Assembly: GCA_025642075.2 (NCBI GenBank)
Contig: JAODUO010001368.1
Span: 1-64,000, forward strand
Source of the DNA: Ridgeia piscesae
Lineage: Eukaryota > Annelida > Polychaeta > Sabellida > Siboglinidae
Length of the DNA: 64,000 bases
Direction of reading: 5' to 3'
Shown: positions 53,001 to 64,000 of the stretch, in pieces
Layout of the letters: each line of letters opens with the position of its first letter
How positions within the stretch are numbered: position 1 is the first letter of the stretch
Program-made: the position numbers and the translations under genes
The notes under the pieces: generated by a model
Seen by the model: only the letters and a program-made list of their open reading frames with translations
Databases searched by the model: none
What the model was told of the DNA's origin: nothing

Positions 53001-56000
53001 AAGTAAGGTATGGTGGGTAATACGCACATGCGAGGTAATACACCCATACCATATTTCCAACGAACGCTTAACGCACTATATCATATGTTATGTTTTTTCA
53101 AGTGCTGGTATATCTCGCTTTCTTCTGACAAGAGCGGTAATGTGCATGCTCAAAAGTAACTATCGAAACCAACATTTCGTGTTTTATTTGTTTTATATGT
53201 TAAATTTAACGTCTATCGTTTCCTCAATAAAGTCATCGTAACTAATGATAGAATGTTGCTACTAGGCATGTATCATCATAATTAACTTGTAAACATATCA
53301 GCAGTATTCATTATGGGTGATGATAAACACGCTTACTTTACGACTCCTACTGATCATAATAGCACTAGCAGGGCGAACCGCCTACCAGCTAATGGGGCAA
53401 TATGCCTAAGCAGGCGTTTTACCCCACAGCTGTTTTTGGCAAACGTGGCTATATTATATTACATACAAGCATATTATAAAGTACAGAAATATCTTGTATG
53501 ATGACAATGACTATAATGATAATTGCACAATTATCAATGCCAATCTCACTACTTCCATTTCTTAAACCTCTTATAACTGTCTAAGTGTGCAAGATTATAT
53601 TTCTTTATTATATCGAGTTTATTATGATATGTGCTCATTTGCAAAGATCATATGTAAAATGTTTGGCATCGCTATCAACCAAACGATGTAAATGCTGTAA
53701 ACATAACTGTTGTATGTGACGTATTATGTACAGATATTGTTATATTTTATTGACGACCGTCATGGCGGATGTAAAAGGCAGAAAAAATCACGTTTGAAAT
53801 CTTTGTCCTATAAAACACAATCGCTGCATACATGACTTATTGCTCGACGCAACGCAGTTTATTAAAATACGGGACAGTTGGATTTGGCGGCCATTTTAAA
53901 GATGGCCGCCAAGCCAGTCAGCTGCTCCGCAATAATGGTCATCATGCAAAATGCGTGCCTGAGACATGGATTATTTCAAAAGTCATAACTACCCAATATA
54001 CCACCCCTTCAGTTACAGTAAGTGAATTTGCAAGTATTGGCCAATGCTTCACACGTCAGTTAATTGCAACTAGTTTATTATATCAACATCTAACCACTCC
54101 TTTACAGGCGCAGCTGAAAATATATGTAAAAACCAGATTTTGCCCGCTTTTGTGTACACTGAAGAATTACACTAATTAAACTGTTGTTTATAACATAGGG
54201 GATATGCAATTAACTATACTACAAACAATAATATTTGTAACTTCGAAACCTTTGGGGCGACACTCGGTGTCAGCCATCCGCCGTGCACATTATGTCGTTT
54301 GCTCCCATATCTCAGAAACCGTTATAATTTTGCATAGACGTATCTTAAGATATTACTACTATGCATGAGAAAGAATCCTTCTAAACGACCCCGTAGGGCC
54401 CTCCAGAACTTCAAGATTGGTGCATTTTAAAATGTTGCCCGTGTTTTGAAACACTGTTCAATACCTTTTTTCTATAAATTTGCTTAGACGTACCACAAAA
54501 TAGTATGAAAATAAATATGCATTTGGTTGAATATTTCTAAAGGCGCCCCGTGGTGTCAGATTGTCAGAGAGTCTGTTTTGGGTTCTATTGTATTTCCACA
54601 ACAGCTTCATTTCACTCTGGAGCTTACGTTCCCTGCCTACTGTTGTTGCATGGAAACCGACTAATCTATAATTGGTCACTGGAAGATGTTTGTGTCAATA
54701 ACTGGAAAGTTGCCTGCGGATTTTAAGCTGTATGCCGCTGTTTATCTTCTATAAATGCAAGTTGTATCTGTTTTGATGCTCACTTAATTAGCTTCAAAAT
54801 GGTATGACTGTAGTGTCTACTGGTTAAAAATATATTGTTCCGTGTATGGAAAAACTTACAGAACATTAATATTCTAAACACCAATATAATGTAATATCTT
54901 ATCATTTATTGCTATCAACTGCATTCTGATCACTAGGCTGCCTGAGTGGAGAGGAAGCAGATAACTACATCGTGACTGTGACTAGTAACGATTAGACATA
55001 CTGCTGCATTCACCCATTTAGCTGTGGTTCTAATCATCCCGTAATATGTAGATTAGGTGTTTATTGTGAATAAACTAGTGGCTATTATTCGGCTAAAACA
55101 AAATACCCCAGGGCCTCAATGCCAATGTTTTATATCCCTTCACCCACACTTATAGTTGTGATTAATATATGTTATTATATTTATTTAGAAAGCCCTTACG
55201 CTACTGAAACAGATGCGGCGTGCGGGTGTGTATTAACGTTCTTGAAATGAAAACTGGAAACTCCATTGCAATATTATTGAGTAATCAGTGGCATTTTGTA
55301 GGTAGATTCAAAGGGGGGGACGCGGCACATTATGTCGTAGTAGCGAAAAGATGTACGTATGTGTCGGATCGTGTAGGTCGCAAACACAATGACGAGTAGA
55401 TGGAAATCAAAGCGATACTTCATGACTGGATCTTCGTAGACTTTTCATCTGCCTTCAACACCACCGAGACTCATATAATGATGAAGAGGCGCGCTCACTT
55501 GCACGCAACTACCTGGTTCTCTGTAGAACAATGTTTTTCACCGAACGTCGGCAGGCTGTGCGATACAACGGCATGTTGTCAAGCCCACTGTATACATCGA
55601 ATATGGCCCCTCAGGGCTCAGTGGTTTCGCCAGTGATTTTTACTTTGTACACCGACGATTGCCGCAGCACGCATGACCAGTGCACTTGTGTTAAATACTC
55701 CGACGACACAGCAATTATTGATCTGTGAGACAGTGTGCTACGAAGTGGTCTTAGACTTCAATGCCCAGAAACTGAGGAGCTCATTGTCGATTTCAGGAGA
55801 GATCCTACCCGATTTACGCACTTAGCCATCAGTGGGGAAACAGCAAAACGTGTATCTAGGTACAAGTACCTAGGCACAATAATTGATTCGAAACTTACTT
55901 TCAAACAAATACAGCTGCAATTAATAAGAAATGCCAACATAGATTTATTTTCTGCGAATACTGAGATCCCTCGGGGTGAGTTCCCATGTTCTACGAACGT

Positions 56001-57897
56001 TCTATTGTTGTTAACTGGAAAGTACGCTAACATTCGGCTTCCTCGCATGGCAATATACTGTGTCGGGTCATCAGCTAGGTGATCGGAGAGGAACTTAAAA
56101 TGTGGATGACGTCTACAAGCGGAGGGCAAAGAGGAAGGGAAGGCAAATATTTCTGGATCCGACCACCCCCTAAATTGCTATAGTTGCTATAGACACTTAT
56201 TCAACCCTTACTCTATTCTAAGTGAATGATCTGCCTTCCTTCCACACCCTCCCTCTCTATCCCTATTTCTTCACACTGGAGTCCCTTAGATGAGATGATG
56301 AACCTCTTATTTATGATGAACTGTTTTTATTATTTATTTATGTATTACTTATTATTGCTGATATGTAAATTATATTCCTTTTAATCATACATAATTCTTA
56401 GAACTTGTTTTTCCTATACTATTTTACTGTACTTTATTTATCAATCATTTTTTTCTCTCGAACAGTCAAACATCACTAGATAATTTCTCGCCAAGTTAAT
56501 TTGTTTTCACTTGCTTTGATTGAGCTGTTGCAATGCGGCCGTCATGTTTCCCCTGATTAGCAGCACGGCACTGGCAGCCGTAGGTTGCACCATCTCAAAG
56601 AGGTGCAAGAGGCGATCGGATATGCCATACAGGAGAGTGTTCCCGTAGTCTAGCTGTGACGTGACGAGGTAGCGGACGAGAACCTTGCATGCTATAGTTG
56701 TCAGACTTGTTCATATCTTGACAATTCGAAATAGATTGGAGTATGCAGCACGATAGACGTTCGATATTTGAGCCGATATGTCAATTCTGATGACGAGTAA
56801 AACGCCTATATTAAGATCTGTAGGCGACAATGATAGGTGACCCACATACATTGATGGTGGTCTTTGGAGAAGGCGAGTGGACGGCGGAACAACGATAGAC
56901 GACTGCTGCGGTTTTCGCCGCGTTTAGGAGAATATCGTTGCAATCCAGCCACCGACTACTGTCATTGACACATTCGTAGATTTTCCGTAGATAATTTGCG
57001 TGACTTGATGGCGGACACTGAGCATACCATCGAGTGTCGTCTGCTTACGTATCATAGCGGACCTGGTGGCAAGCGTAGGTGTAGAAACGAAATCTGAAGA
57101 CGGCAAAGGCAGAGAGAGGGAGACGGGCGACTGAATCTACTAATGCTCACCCCTTTAGGCTGACATGAAAGGAATGAGATGCAATTGAAAAGTACCTTTC
57201 AATTGTCATGTTTTTGAAATGGTATGCGCACTTTCAAATTTCAACGCGTGACGATTTATAGATATACCAGCTTTATCGTAACACGTAAAATGGCTATGCT
57301 TTCTTATAGATATGGTTGATAACAAAGTTAATGACATAATGACCTTACGGTGGAAAAACAGCAACTATTATGGTCACTGTTCATTTGTTTTCGATTTATA
57401 TGTACCCAAAGCCCTAAGGAAATGGAGCATTCCGGATAATTCTAAATGTGCTCGTAATACGTGGAACAGCGTTGGATTTCAAGTAGCCAGGAAACACAAA
57501 AGTAACATATTTTGACCTGTCGGAATTTGGTTCAACATATTGTTTCAGGAATTCACGGAACTGTGGATGTAAATTTATTTATACATGTATAACACAATGC
57601 CATTTCTAGTTACGCTTTCATTCTCAAATGTAATGTGTAAATTATCGTGACACACCAATAATGCAAATGTCTGAGATACAAAACTAATCGACATAATATG
57701 AGAAACTGTAACCATAGTAAACCTATACATTACTTTGCGTAGGTAAGTTCTGACTGTATATACAATTTATATACCTTGATCCTCATACTTCTGGTGTCAT
57801 CATAAGCTACCCACTGATCGTCCTTGTAGGCATATGGTGCTTGTAACTTTGAGTCCCAATGAGCTGTTGTCCCCTCTTCTTTCAGAAAGTGGCACAT
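49880..57897 (-). CDS. GH18 chitinase-like gene, copy B 3' part (frame break, possible pseudogene)
   Basis: Four exons correspond to the last four of copy A. The first two (57775-57897, 51610-52262) join in phase 0. Both final exons (50848-51009, 49880-50055) are open only if entered in phase 1, but exon 51610-52262 leaves its conserved AG/GTAGAC donor in phase 2. Read through, translation would stop at the first codons of the next exon, so the chitin-binding domain would be lost. Either a one-base change disabled the 3' end, an unusual donor is used, or there is a sequencing error. Upstream GH18 exons were not found to the right. Confidence 0.7.
50315..50640. repeat. intronic tandem unit, copy B first
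   Basis: Counterpart of 5795-6110, with CCGTAAGAGGTACTATATGG and TTTAACGGGATAC. An open plus-strand frame here (50422-50628) is a by-product. Confidence 0.6.
50848..51009 (-). CDS. copy B exon: second linker exon
   Basis: 162-bp symmetric exon (phase 1-1), acceptor AGCTGACAAACAG, donor A/GTATGC. It encodes NNFIDELTSGMECFMPEN, then a Pro-rich end with PQEIPEIPSTTEAPSHGK. It is 18 bp shorter than copy A (lacking the PQLDSGP stretch). Open only in the phase-1 frame. Confidence 0.6.
51010..51400. repeat. intronic tandem unit, copy B second
   Basis: Counterpart of 6590-6865: CAGCTTATCAATGTAATG at 51076, then TCCGTAAGCACTGAACGG. Confidence 0.6.
51610..52262 (-). CDS. copy B exon: end of GH18 barrel plus linker with three acidic modules
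   Basis: 653-bp exon, entered in phase 0 (acceptor at 52263, GTGCTTCAG). It starts GAWLAEHGIGG, LWGIDLDDVSGRHCG, KNPIQHAI. The GH18 end motif DLDDF is DLDDV and FWA is LWG, so it is more diverged than copy A. The linker has three in-frame 31-residue modules (EYEDDTPNEGKHFA, DYEDETPNEGKHFA twice) at 93-bp spacing, where copy A has one. A PQLDPGPHEPPEGPQGIP segment follows. The last 35 bp before the donor are unlike copy A and shift the phase. Confidence 0.75.
52440..54285. other. copy B intron, no gene recognised
   Basis: Partly aligns with copy A 8040-8430 (ACAGGCGCAGCTGAAAATATATGTAAA near 54104). Contains a GGGGCAA/ACCCCA cluster near 53360-53440 that may be an old DNA-transposon relic. Confidence 0.5.
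54290..57105. mobile_element. copy-B-specific insertion of about 2.8 kb
   Basis: Copy A and B align to about 54285 (8440 in A) and again from about 57108 (8940 in A). Between these, B has unrelated DNA including a LINE RT fragment. Ends are not sharply defined, so it may be several insertions. Confidence 0.6.
55395..56090 (+). pseudogene. Rex1-like LINE RT fragment
   Basis: Plus-strand pieces in order: WIFVDFSSAFNT (motif A), MAPQGSVVSPVIFTLYTDD (motif B region), VKYSDDTAIIDL (motif C), TEELIVDFRRDPTR, and YKYLGTIIDSKLTFKQ. Frame changes near 55530 and 55730. The DFSSAFNT and KTEELIVDFRR wording is typical of Rex1-type elements. Confidence 0.8.
57775..57897 (-). CDS. copy B exon: GH18 barrel segment
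   Basis: 123-bp exon of 41 codons, phase 0 at both ends (acceptor TGTGTGCAG, donor AAG/GTATAT). It encodes MCHFLKEEGTTAHWDSK, APYAYKDDQWVAYDDTR and SMRIK. It keeps the family's WVxYDD, unlike copy A's WVSYEN, and is one codon longer. This is the last copy B exon recognised before the LINE-rich right end. Confidence 0.85.
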
Positions 57898-57940
57898 CTG
57901 CACACAGGGACATGTCAAAGTGCGTGTGTTTGTGTAATTT

Positions 57941-58540
57941 TTGTAAACTTATGTGCATTTATAAACAATTAATATAGCGGTACAAATAGCCCTAACAAAA
58001 TGTATATATTAATATGGTTTTCTAATATCAAATAAGAATAAAATTACTAGCACATTTTCATTTTCATGATGTACTACTTACATATAATAACAAATATAAA
58101 TAATAGTAAAGTACATTACAGTATTCTGACAGTAAAACTAGTAATACGTATGCGTCAGCTGGCATATTATATTTGCTAAGGTGGTAGTTATTGGTCTCAG
58201 ATCCTGCGCCACATTTATATATGACACATGTTTTGCAGTAATTTACATAGGCTTGACATGAACGGGTGTACATTTTATTCAAGGACATTTCTGGAAGAAA
58301 GCTTTTTTGCAGCAGTTGTGATATGGTATGTTTGCTGCAAAGGCAGCAAGATATTTCATTTGTTTGTTTAATTCGGATGTTACAGTCTTAGTTTTGTGTG
58401 TATTGTATAGGCGAAGTGTTGGGGTGCCTTTCACAATATGAAATAAAATATGTTATCAATAACAACATGTGTGCCACATAGTTCACTCTTAGGACATATG
58501 TCTATAGATATATAAATTACTTTACACAGGGTAGTAAAAT
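57941..58540. other. no gene recognised
   Basis: AT-rich sequence beyond the duplication edge. A search by eye for the preceding GH18 exon (KIVIGLAAYG type) found nothing. Confidence 0.45.
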
Positions 58541-58544
58541 TATA

Positions 58545-59300
58545 AATTTCGTCATGTATGCTGATGATACGACTTATCAAGTACACTAAATATTTTCAGT
58601 GATAACATACATGACTAATAAATTATGAATAAATGAATGCCTTGAAATCAATAAATTATCACTAAATATTACTAAATCTAAATATATGCTATTTCAAAAA
58701 GGAAAGAAAAATATTATAAACACATACTTGGAAGACAGTCAATGTAAATGTTGAACAAGTTAAAGAATTAATTAAAATCAAAATTTTTAAAACATTGAAA
58801 ACATCGCAAACGCTAGTTAAAATAGGTATTTTATACAAGCTGCAATATGTTTTTACCTCTTCATATTAATTAGTATTATTCCTTAATAGTGCCACACATT
58901 AATTACTGCATCATCGCAAGAGATATTCATTCAAACATAATATTAAAACTTTAAAAAAAACCTGCGAATTGTTACCTATAGAAAACTCAAACTGTTAAAA
59001 GTAGATGATATATTTAAGTTACAACAATTACAATGTTATTATTTAGTATTTTCACAATGACTTACCAGTTTATATAAAAACTTGGAGAATGATGGTTATG
59101 TATAAGGTATATAATCATGATACAAGAGTCAAGAATAAAATAAACATTTAAAAATTAAGTATGATTTTGCAAAGCCTTAGGCATAATTTGCCACTTTTAC
59201 TAAATGATATTGCAGATATAGTTAAGGAAAAGCTTAGTTTACACAGTTCACAAGGAGTTGCCAATTATGAAAATTTTACTTTAAATATATAGTAATATAT
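58545..59300 (+). pseudogene. LINE RT relic (plus strand)
   Basis: INFVMYADDTTYQVH (motif C) near 58545, then EINKLSLNITKSKYMLFQ near 58645, then LPVYIKTWRMM near 59060. Heavily decayed and AT-rich. Confidence 0.65.
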
Positions 59301-59915
59301 AGAAGGCAAATTATGTTTATGTATGTAAAGTTAAGAACTAACAACCTCCTGCTAACTTTATTTCAACTTTATGCAACAAATAAACATTGTACCATAACGG
59401 GAAACTCATTGATCATGGAAGCTCATCTACATGTTAACATGTAATGAATATTTTGGGGGAAACGTTTATATGCGTGAGGTGTTTTATATAGTTACAATTG
59501 TTTGTATAAAGGTTCCTCCATAGCGACTATTGCTGTCATAGACGCGTCTCCGGACCTTCTTTTTTACTTCACTGTCATATATTATGCCCTGTATACAATA
59601 TGTTTACGTATAAATGTGATTATTTGTTTAATTTTTGACATGGATTTTTTTGTATTATGTATGGGTCAAATCAAAATAACTTCTTCTTCTGTCTTTGTCT
59701 TCCTGGCCTAGAGGTATTTTTATTAGTTAAAAAAATGTCTTGGAAATTTTCTGGGATGGTTTTATTTTTATATATGTTGCAACATTTCATGCATGGCAGT
59801 TTATCAAGGTCTTCTGTTTTTGATAGTTTTAGTTCTTTGAGTAACGGTGTACGTTGTGAATTATATTTACTACTTGATCTAGATCTAGCTGCTTGTTTTT
59901 GTAGTTAATTAAATA
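59301..59915. other. no gene recognised
   Basis: AT-rich spacer between LINE relics of opposite orientation. Confidence 0.4.
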
Positions 59916-59919
59916 AATA

Positions 59920-61560
59920 ATTTATTTTGACACACCATGACACACCATACCATAGCTTAGGAGTAACACAATTAGTGGAGAATATATTACCTTTAAGATG
60001 TATTTTGGATTATAGTGTTTTAATATATTGATAATTCCACATATCCTTGATAATGTATTGGACATATAATTTTGATGAGGATTCCATGTTAAATTAAAAT
60101 ATGTTATAACTCCAAGACATCTCAATTGTGTCAGCCTTTCAACCGGTATGTTATTATTTTAATATTACGTATATTATGGTTCTTTAGCTGTCTCTGTTTA
60201 GAGTAAATAAAATCATTATTTATGTGTTTGCAGCATTCAGGGACAGCATTGGTACTACTAACCAGTTAGTTATCGTATTCAGTTCTGAGTTTATATTGTT
60301 GGATGTAGCCAAATAATTCGTCTGATCATCTGTATAATTAGTTGCTTTGTTCAGCAATGCGGTACCATCTGCATACATGATAGGACATAAACGTGTGCTT
60401 GCAATTTTAGGAATTCAAGTAGCAATTGTTTCGAAATGGTTAACATATTGTTGTCAATGCACTAAATAGTTTGTAAACCATTCTAGTTTAGTATTTTATA
60501 TGCCATAATGGTCACGTTTGTTGAGAAGGATTCTATGATCTATTGTGTCGAAAGTCCTCGACATATCCAGAAATGTCGCCATTGGCAAGCTCTTTTGTCA
60601 ATATTTAAATATATTCTGTCAACTAATTCAGTTAGTGCTAGTTCACTAGAGTGCTTAGCTCAGAATCCGTGTTGACTAGAGTGGAGTAGCTTATTAAGTG
60701 TGATATTATGGAATACTTGAGACTATACTGTTTTCAAAAACAGTGGATATGCATGGTAAAATAGATGTCGGTCTGTAGTTGCTAAACTTATGGTTATTAT
60801 ATTTGTGGATGGGAACTACTTTAGCAATTTTAAGTTCTTCAGGAACCTTTCCACTGTATAATGGTTGATTGATTATACGGTTTGGAATTCTATTAAGCTT
60901 TTAGTAAGATTGATGAATTGTTGTAATTTCATTCACTTGTTTTCGATTTTAAATAATTTATAACATTGTTGTATAATTGTAATCAATCAGTGTAAATTGG
61001 AAGTTAAGTCATATGTCCTTTTACGTAGGTACGATATGAAGCCTGGGTTTTCCACTAATGCTTGATTTATTTGCAAGTTGCGGTCCAATATGTATGAAAC
61101 AATTGTTGGTTGTATTGCACGTTATCTGTTATTTCGGTTTCACATACAGTGACTATGTCAGGAGTTGTTTCTGTATTTTTTATTTCTTGGTAACATCTGC
61201 TATGTTTTCCCATGTTTTTTTAAATATCGTTCTTATATATTGACTGAATTGCAGTTTATAACAAGAAGCTTTTCTCTAGATTTTATTATCATTACTTATT
61301 GTGGTATATTTTCCAACTCAGTTGATTTTAGTTTGCTAATTTTGGAATTAGGATTTCTCCATGTATAATTCGTCTCTTTTATTTTAGTTCGGAGATCATG
61401 CACCACCCATTTTGATTTATTGTATTTATAATTAAATTTAACATCCTTCAATGGGAAATAATTGTTCATAACTTCTTCAAGCCTTTTGTAGAAGTTGTTG
61501 TAAAATTATACGAGTTGATCTGCTGTTAGATTGTACTGAAATACTTGCTGCCACCTAATT
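59920..61560 (-). pseudogene. LINE relic (minus strand)
   Basis: In element order on the minus strand: a linker with NNYFPLKDVKFNYKYN near 61470, YSGKVPEELKIAKVVPIHK near 60870, MATFLDMSRTFDTIDHRILL (motif A) near 60580, and MRCLGVITYFNLTWNPHQN with ISRICGIINILKHYNPKY-like text at 59922-60125. Many stops. It resembles the plus-strand relic at 58545-59300, so the two may be inverted copies of one family. Confidence 0.7.
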
Positions 61561-62420
61561 CATTTGTAAAACCAAGAACATTTCTCCCAATGAACAATCG
61601 TATGCTAATCTTATTAGTTACTGCGTATGATTTAATGATATTGAAATTACACGCAGCAAATAGTGCCATGTGATCTGAGATCTGTGCAGACAATATGCCG
61701 CTTTCTGCTTTGGAGAGAGGGTTTGGTGACTTACAATATACGGGGTGTGTATTTGGTCATTCAGTATTGAATTTTGGCTTGCCAAAACCAGTGGATTAAA
61801 CATTACCGGAGTCAGTGCAAAGGTCGTCAACAATTGGATGAGTACGCTAGGAAATATCATCGTTTTCTGTGCTGAACTGAATTTTAATTATATGGGGCTT
61901 AGTTTTGTGTACATTTAAGTTTAATTTGCTGTCAGTCATCCAGAAGAAAATATCTTGGGGGCAATCATTGAGTTGGCTTACGGAGCGACTAGCATGCGAC
62001 ATAGCATGCGACATAGCTAATGAGATGGGAAGGCGATGAATTATTGCATTGGATTACAGCGCTGAGTGGAGTAATGTCGAGGGTGTAGAGCAAATGCACA
62101 AGAAAACCAGGCCAGAACTGTGCCAGATCAGATACATACAGATTCGATAAGCGTATTGTGATCAATACTGTTTATAGCAATACGCTTATCGAAATTATTA
62201 GGCGGCAGAAACATCAAGCAAGGTGACTGTTGTTACCTTGCCTTGATGCTAAGTGTAATATCATTGTGCACTTTCAGGAGAACAGTTTCTGTATATGTAA
62301 AATTATTTATATGCTGACTGTAGCACTATTACATATGTGGCGATTTGCTACAACTTTTTTAAAGTATATTAGAAATAAACTTAACATTAGAAATTGGTCT
62401 ATTAGTTTTAGATCACATTT
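61561..62420. other. no gene; small RT scrap
   Basis: The minus strand near 61980-61870 reads QDIFFWMTDSKLNLNVHKTK, an RT palm-end scrap. A short direct repeat AGCATGCGACAT occurs twice near 61992-62015, and GATAAGCGTATTG near 62147 is mirrored by CAATACGCTTATC near 62178. Confidence 0.45.
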
Positions 62421-62424
62421 TAAT

Positions 62425-62711
62425 AATAATAATACAGTTTTTATATAGCGCTAATTCCCGCATGGCGGATCGATGCGCTGCCCAATAAATATACTAAATG
62501 TATATTAATAAATAGAAATGTAAATTATATAAATTAATATAAATCATATTAATTTTTGGTTTTAAGATGCACTAGTAAACCTTTGTATGTAAATTATATA
62601 AATAAATAAAAAATAAATTAAACACTGCTTTTAAGATGTATAGTACTAAAACTTGATGAGTAAATTATATAAATTAATATAAAATTAAAACCTTTACTAA
62701 AAATATGTACG

Positions 62712-62742
<31 letters not shown>

Positions 62743-63778
62743 CTAAAACATAAACACTGATTAAAACGTGTATGACACTAAAAATAAATTATAAAGCAAT
62801 GTCCGTCATTTCAAAACAATTTGAATTAATTGATATGTCTAATAAAACGATATGTTTATAAACACTTTCTAAACATAGGTAATGTCCCGGATGCACGAAT
62901 GTTCACAGGTAATTCATTCCACAGTCGAGATGCTACTGCGCCAAATGCCGAATCACCAATACACTTCTTTCTTATGGCTTGGTGCAGTGTTGGCGCATCG
63001 TTCTGGCGTAGGCGTCCGTCACGCTTTCGTGGTTGAACAAGTGCTGCCAGATAAGACGGAGACAAACCACTGATGCATTTAAAATTCATTACTACAATTT
63101 TTTAAGCCGATTAGGCTCTCAACTGGCAGCCAATGCAGCTCTTTCAACACTGGTGCGATGTGGTCATGTTTACAGTGCGTGTTATTAGCCTGGCTGCATT
63201 GTTCTGGACACGCGGCAATCGAACTGTCTGTGATAACGGGATGTTATGTAACAATGAGTTGCTGTAATCGAGTCGATTACATGATCTGTCGTCGTCAGAT
63301 GTTGATTCATGTGAACTCCTAGATTTCTTATGCGGTGTGATGGTGAAACCGTATCATCGCCAATTGTCAAGGAGCAACCTCCGTACACCTTGAACTAATG
63401 CTTTGATGTAAAGATCATCATCTTAGTTTTTTCATCGTTTAATTTCAGCATGCGCACCGCCATCCATCGCCTGACTTCCCCAATACAGTCTGTCATTCGT
63501 CTCGCAGTTTCCACTTGGTCGCCTGGTTTATCGGGATTGTACGACGCATATAATTGAATGTCGTCGGCATATTTATGATAGTTTATGCCATGTCTTTTGA
63601 ATATCCGCTGCGTTGGCGTGGTGTAAAGAGTGAACATGACAGGTCTAAGGACCGAGCCCTGCGGCACACCACTCTGTAGCGGAATAGTCGCGGATGTTTT
63701 TTAGTCTATCTGGACACAGTGGGTGCGGTCTTCCAAGTACGTCCGGAACCATGATAACGCCGTTTCACAAAATATTCC
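62425..63778 (-). pseudogene. CR1/L2-type LINE, 5'-truncated (minus strand)
   Basis: In element order: ALSWFRTYLEDRTHCV near 63760, a GVPQGSVLRPVMFTLYTTP motif with KYADDIQLYASYN (63667-63395), IRNLGVHMNQHL and the thumb region (63388-63185), then KCISGLSPSYLAALV and RLWNELPVNIRASGTLPMF (63089-62856). The 3' UTR ends GCGCTATATAAAAACTG plus an (ATT)n tail at about 62425-62460 (an internal AT-rich part includes a TA tract at 62712-62740). RT sequence stops abruptly at 63778. Confidence 0.8.
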
Positions 63779-64000
63779 ACAAACGTAATCAAATGAATAT
63801 GTAAAGTAATAATACAATAAAATAGTAGCTTCAAATGGCTTTTTATGGGCTAAATAAGTCTGTAAAATCATATATACAGTATGAGACTTTAAAAGGCCAA
63901 TTACAAATGGGTTAATTCAGATAGTTAAATGTATAGTGTGTCCGTCCATGTATTACTAATTTCGTATTAATTATTTTGGCGACAAGATGAAGCAATTTTG
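63779..64000. other. no gene recognised
   Basis: AT-rich window edge. Confidence 0.4.

Larger units (their letters stand above)
49550..57940. repeat. segmental duplication, copy B
   Basis: Direct-orientation counterpart of 3560-11950. It retains four chitinase-gene exons in the same order and strand. It lacks the TIR element/SINE and the gypsy element, and carries a 2.8-kb LINE-bearing insertion where copy A has hexamer arrays. Confidence 0.85.

Overview
The window is animal nuclear DNA, about two-thirds A+T and gene-poor. It is full of microsatellites, non-LTR retrotransposon relics, tRNA-derived SINEs and other repeats, with large introns bounded by GT/AG. The LINE types (CR1/L2-like with PHD fingers, Rex1-like, RTE-like) together with a chitin-binding chitinase-family gene fit a marine invertebrate. 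A mollusc or other lophotrochozoan is my best guess, but the species cannot be fixed from the sequence.

The only host gene I can support is a glycosyl hydrolase 18 (chitinase family) gene on the minus strand. Nine exons of copy A lie between 32979 and 3844, and all intron phases agree. They encode a GH18 domain (exons at 32782-32979, 28592-28850, 20708-20859, 14413-14536, 13119-13304, 11719-11838 and the start of 7356-7929), then a Thr/Pro/acidic linker (rest of 7356-7929, and 6406-6585), then a C-terminal CBM14/peritrophin-like chitin-binding domain (3844-4013). The first (signal-peptide) exon was not found. The catalytic motif DxxDxDxE reads DGIQLNFD, so the product is predicted to be a non-hydrolytic chitinase-like lectin. 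A diverged second copy of the 3' part (copy B, exons at 57775-57897, 51610-52262, 50848-51009, 49880-50055) lies about 46 kb away in the same orientation, as part of an 8.4-kb segmental duplication (about 3.56-11.95 kb versus 49.55-57.94 kb). Copy B has a reading-phase break before its chitin-binding exons.

Layout: 0.1-1.4 kb LINE relic; 1.8-2.8 kb pogo-like transposase fragment and a SINE-like repeat; 3.56-12 kb duplication copy A, with a TIR element and SINE at 4.3-5.5 kb, hexamer arrays at 8.4-8.95 kb and a short-LTR Ty3/gypsy element at 9.53-11.65 kb; 12.3-12.9 kb pentamer and heptamer arrays; 14.57-15.91 kb local duplication; 17.9-19.9 kb two LINE tails; 21.1-27.8 kb a 6.7-kb palindromic foldback-like element; 29.28-31.26 kb a 36-bp satellite with a 900-bp higher-order period; 33.9-39.3 kb two LINEs, the second nearly complete and carrying PHD fingers; 39.6-46 kb DNA-transposon-like sequence, a MITE and a SINE; 44.4-49.3 kb LINE fragments; 49.55-57.94 kb duplication copy B; 58.5-63.8 kb LINE relics in both orientations.

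Most of the repeats from 4 to 32 kb sit inside introns of copy A, so the gene spans at least 29 kb for about 2 kb of coding sequence. Exon limits rest on reading-frame continuity, GT/AG sites, phase agreement and resemblance to GH18 and CBM14 proteins. No transcript or database search was available.
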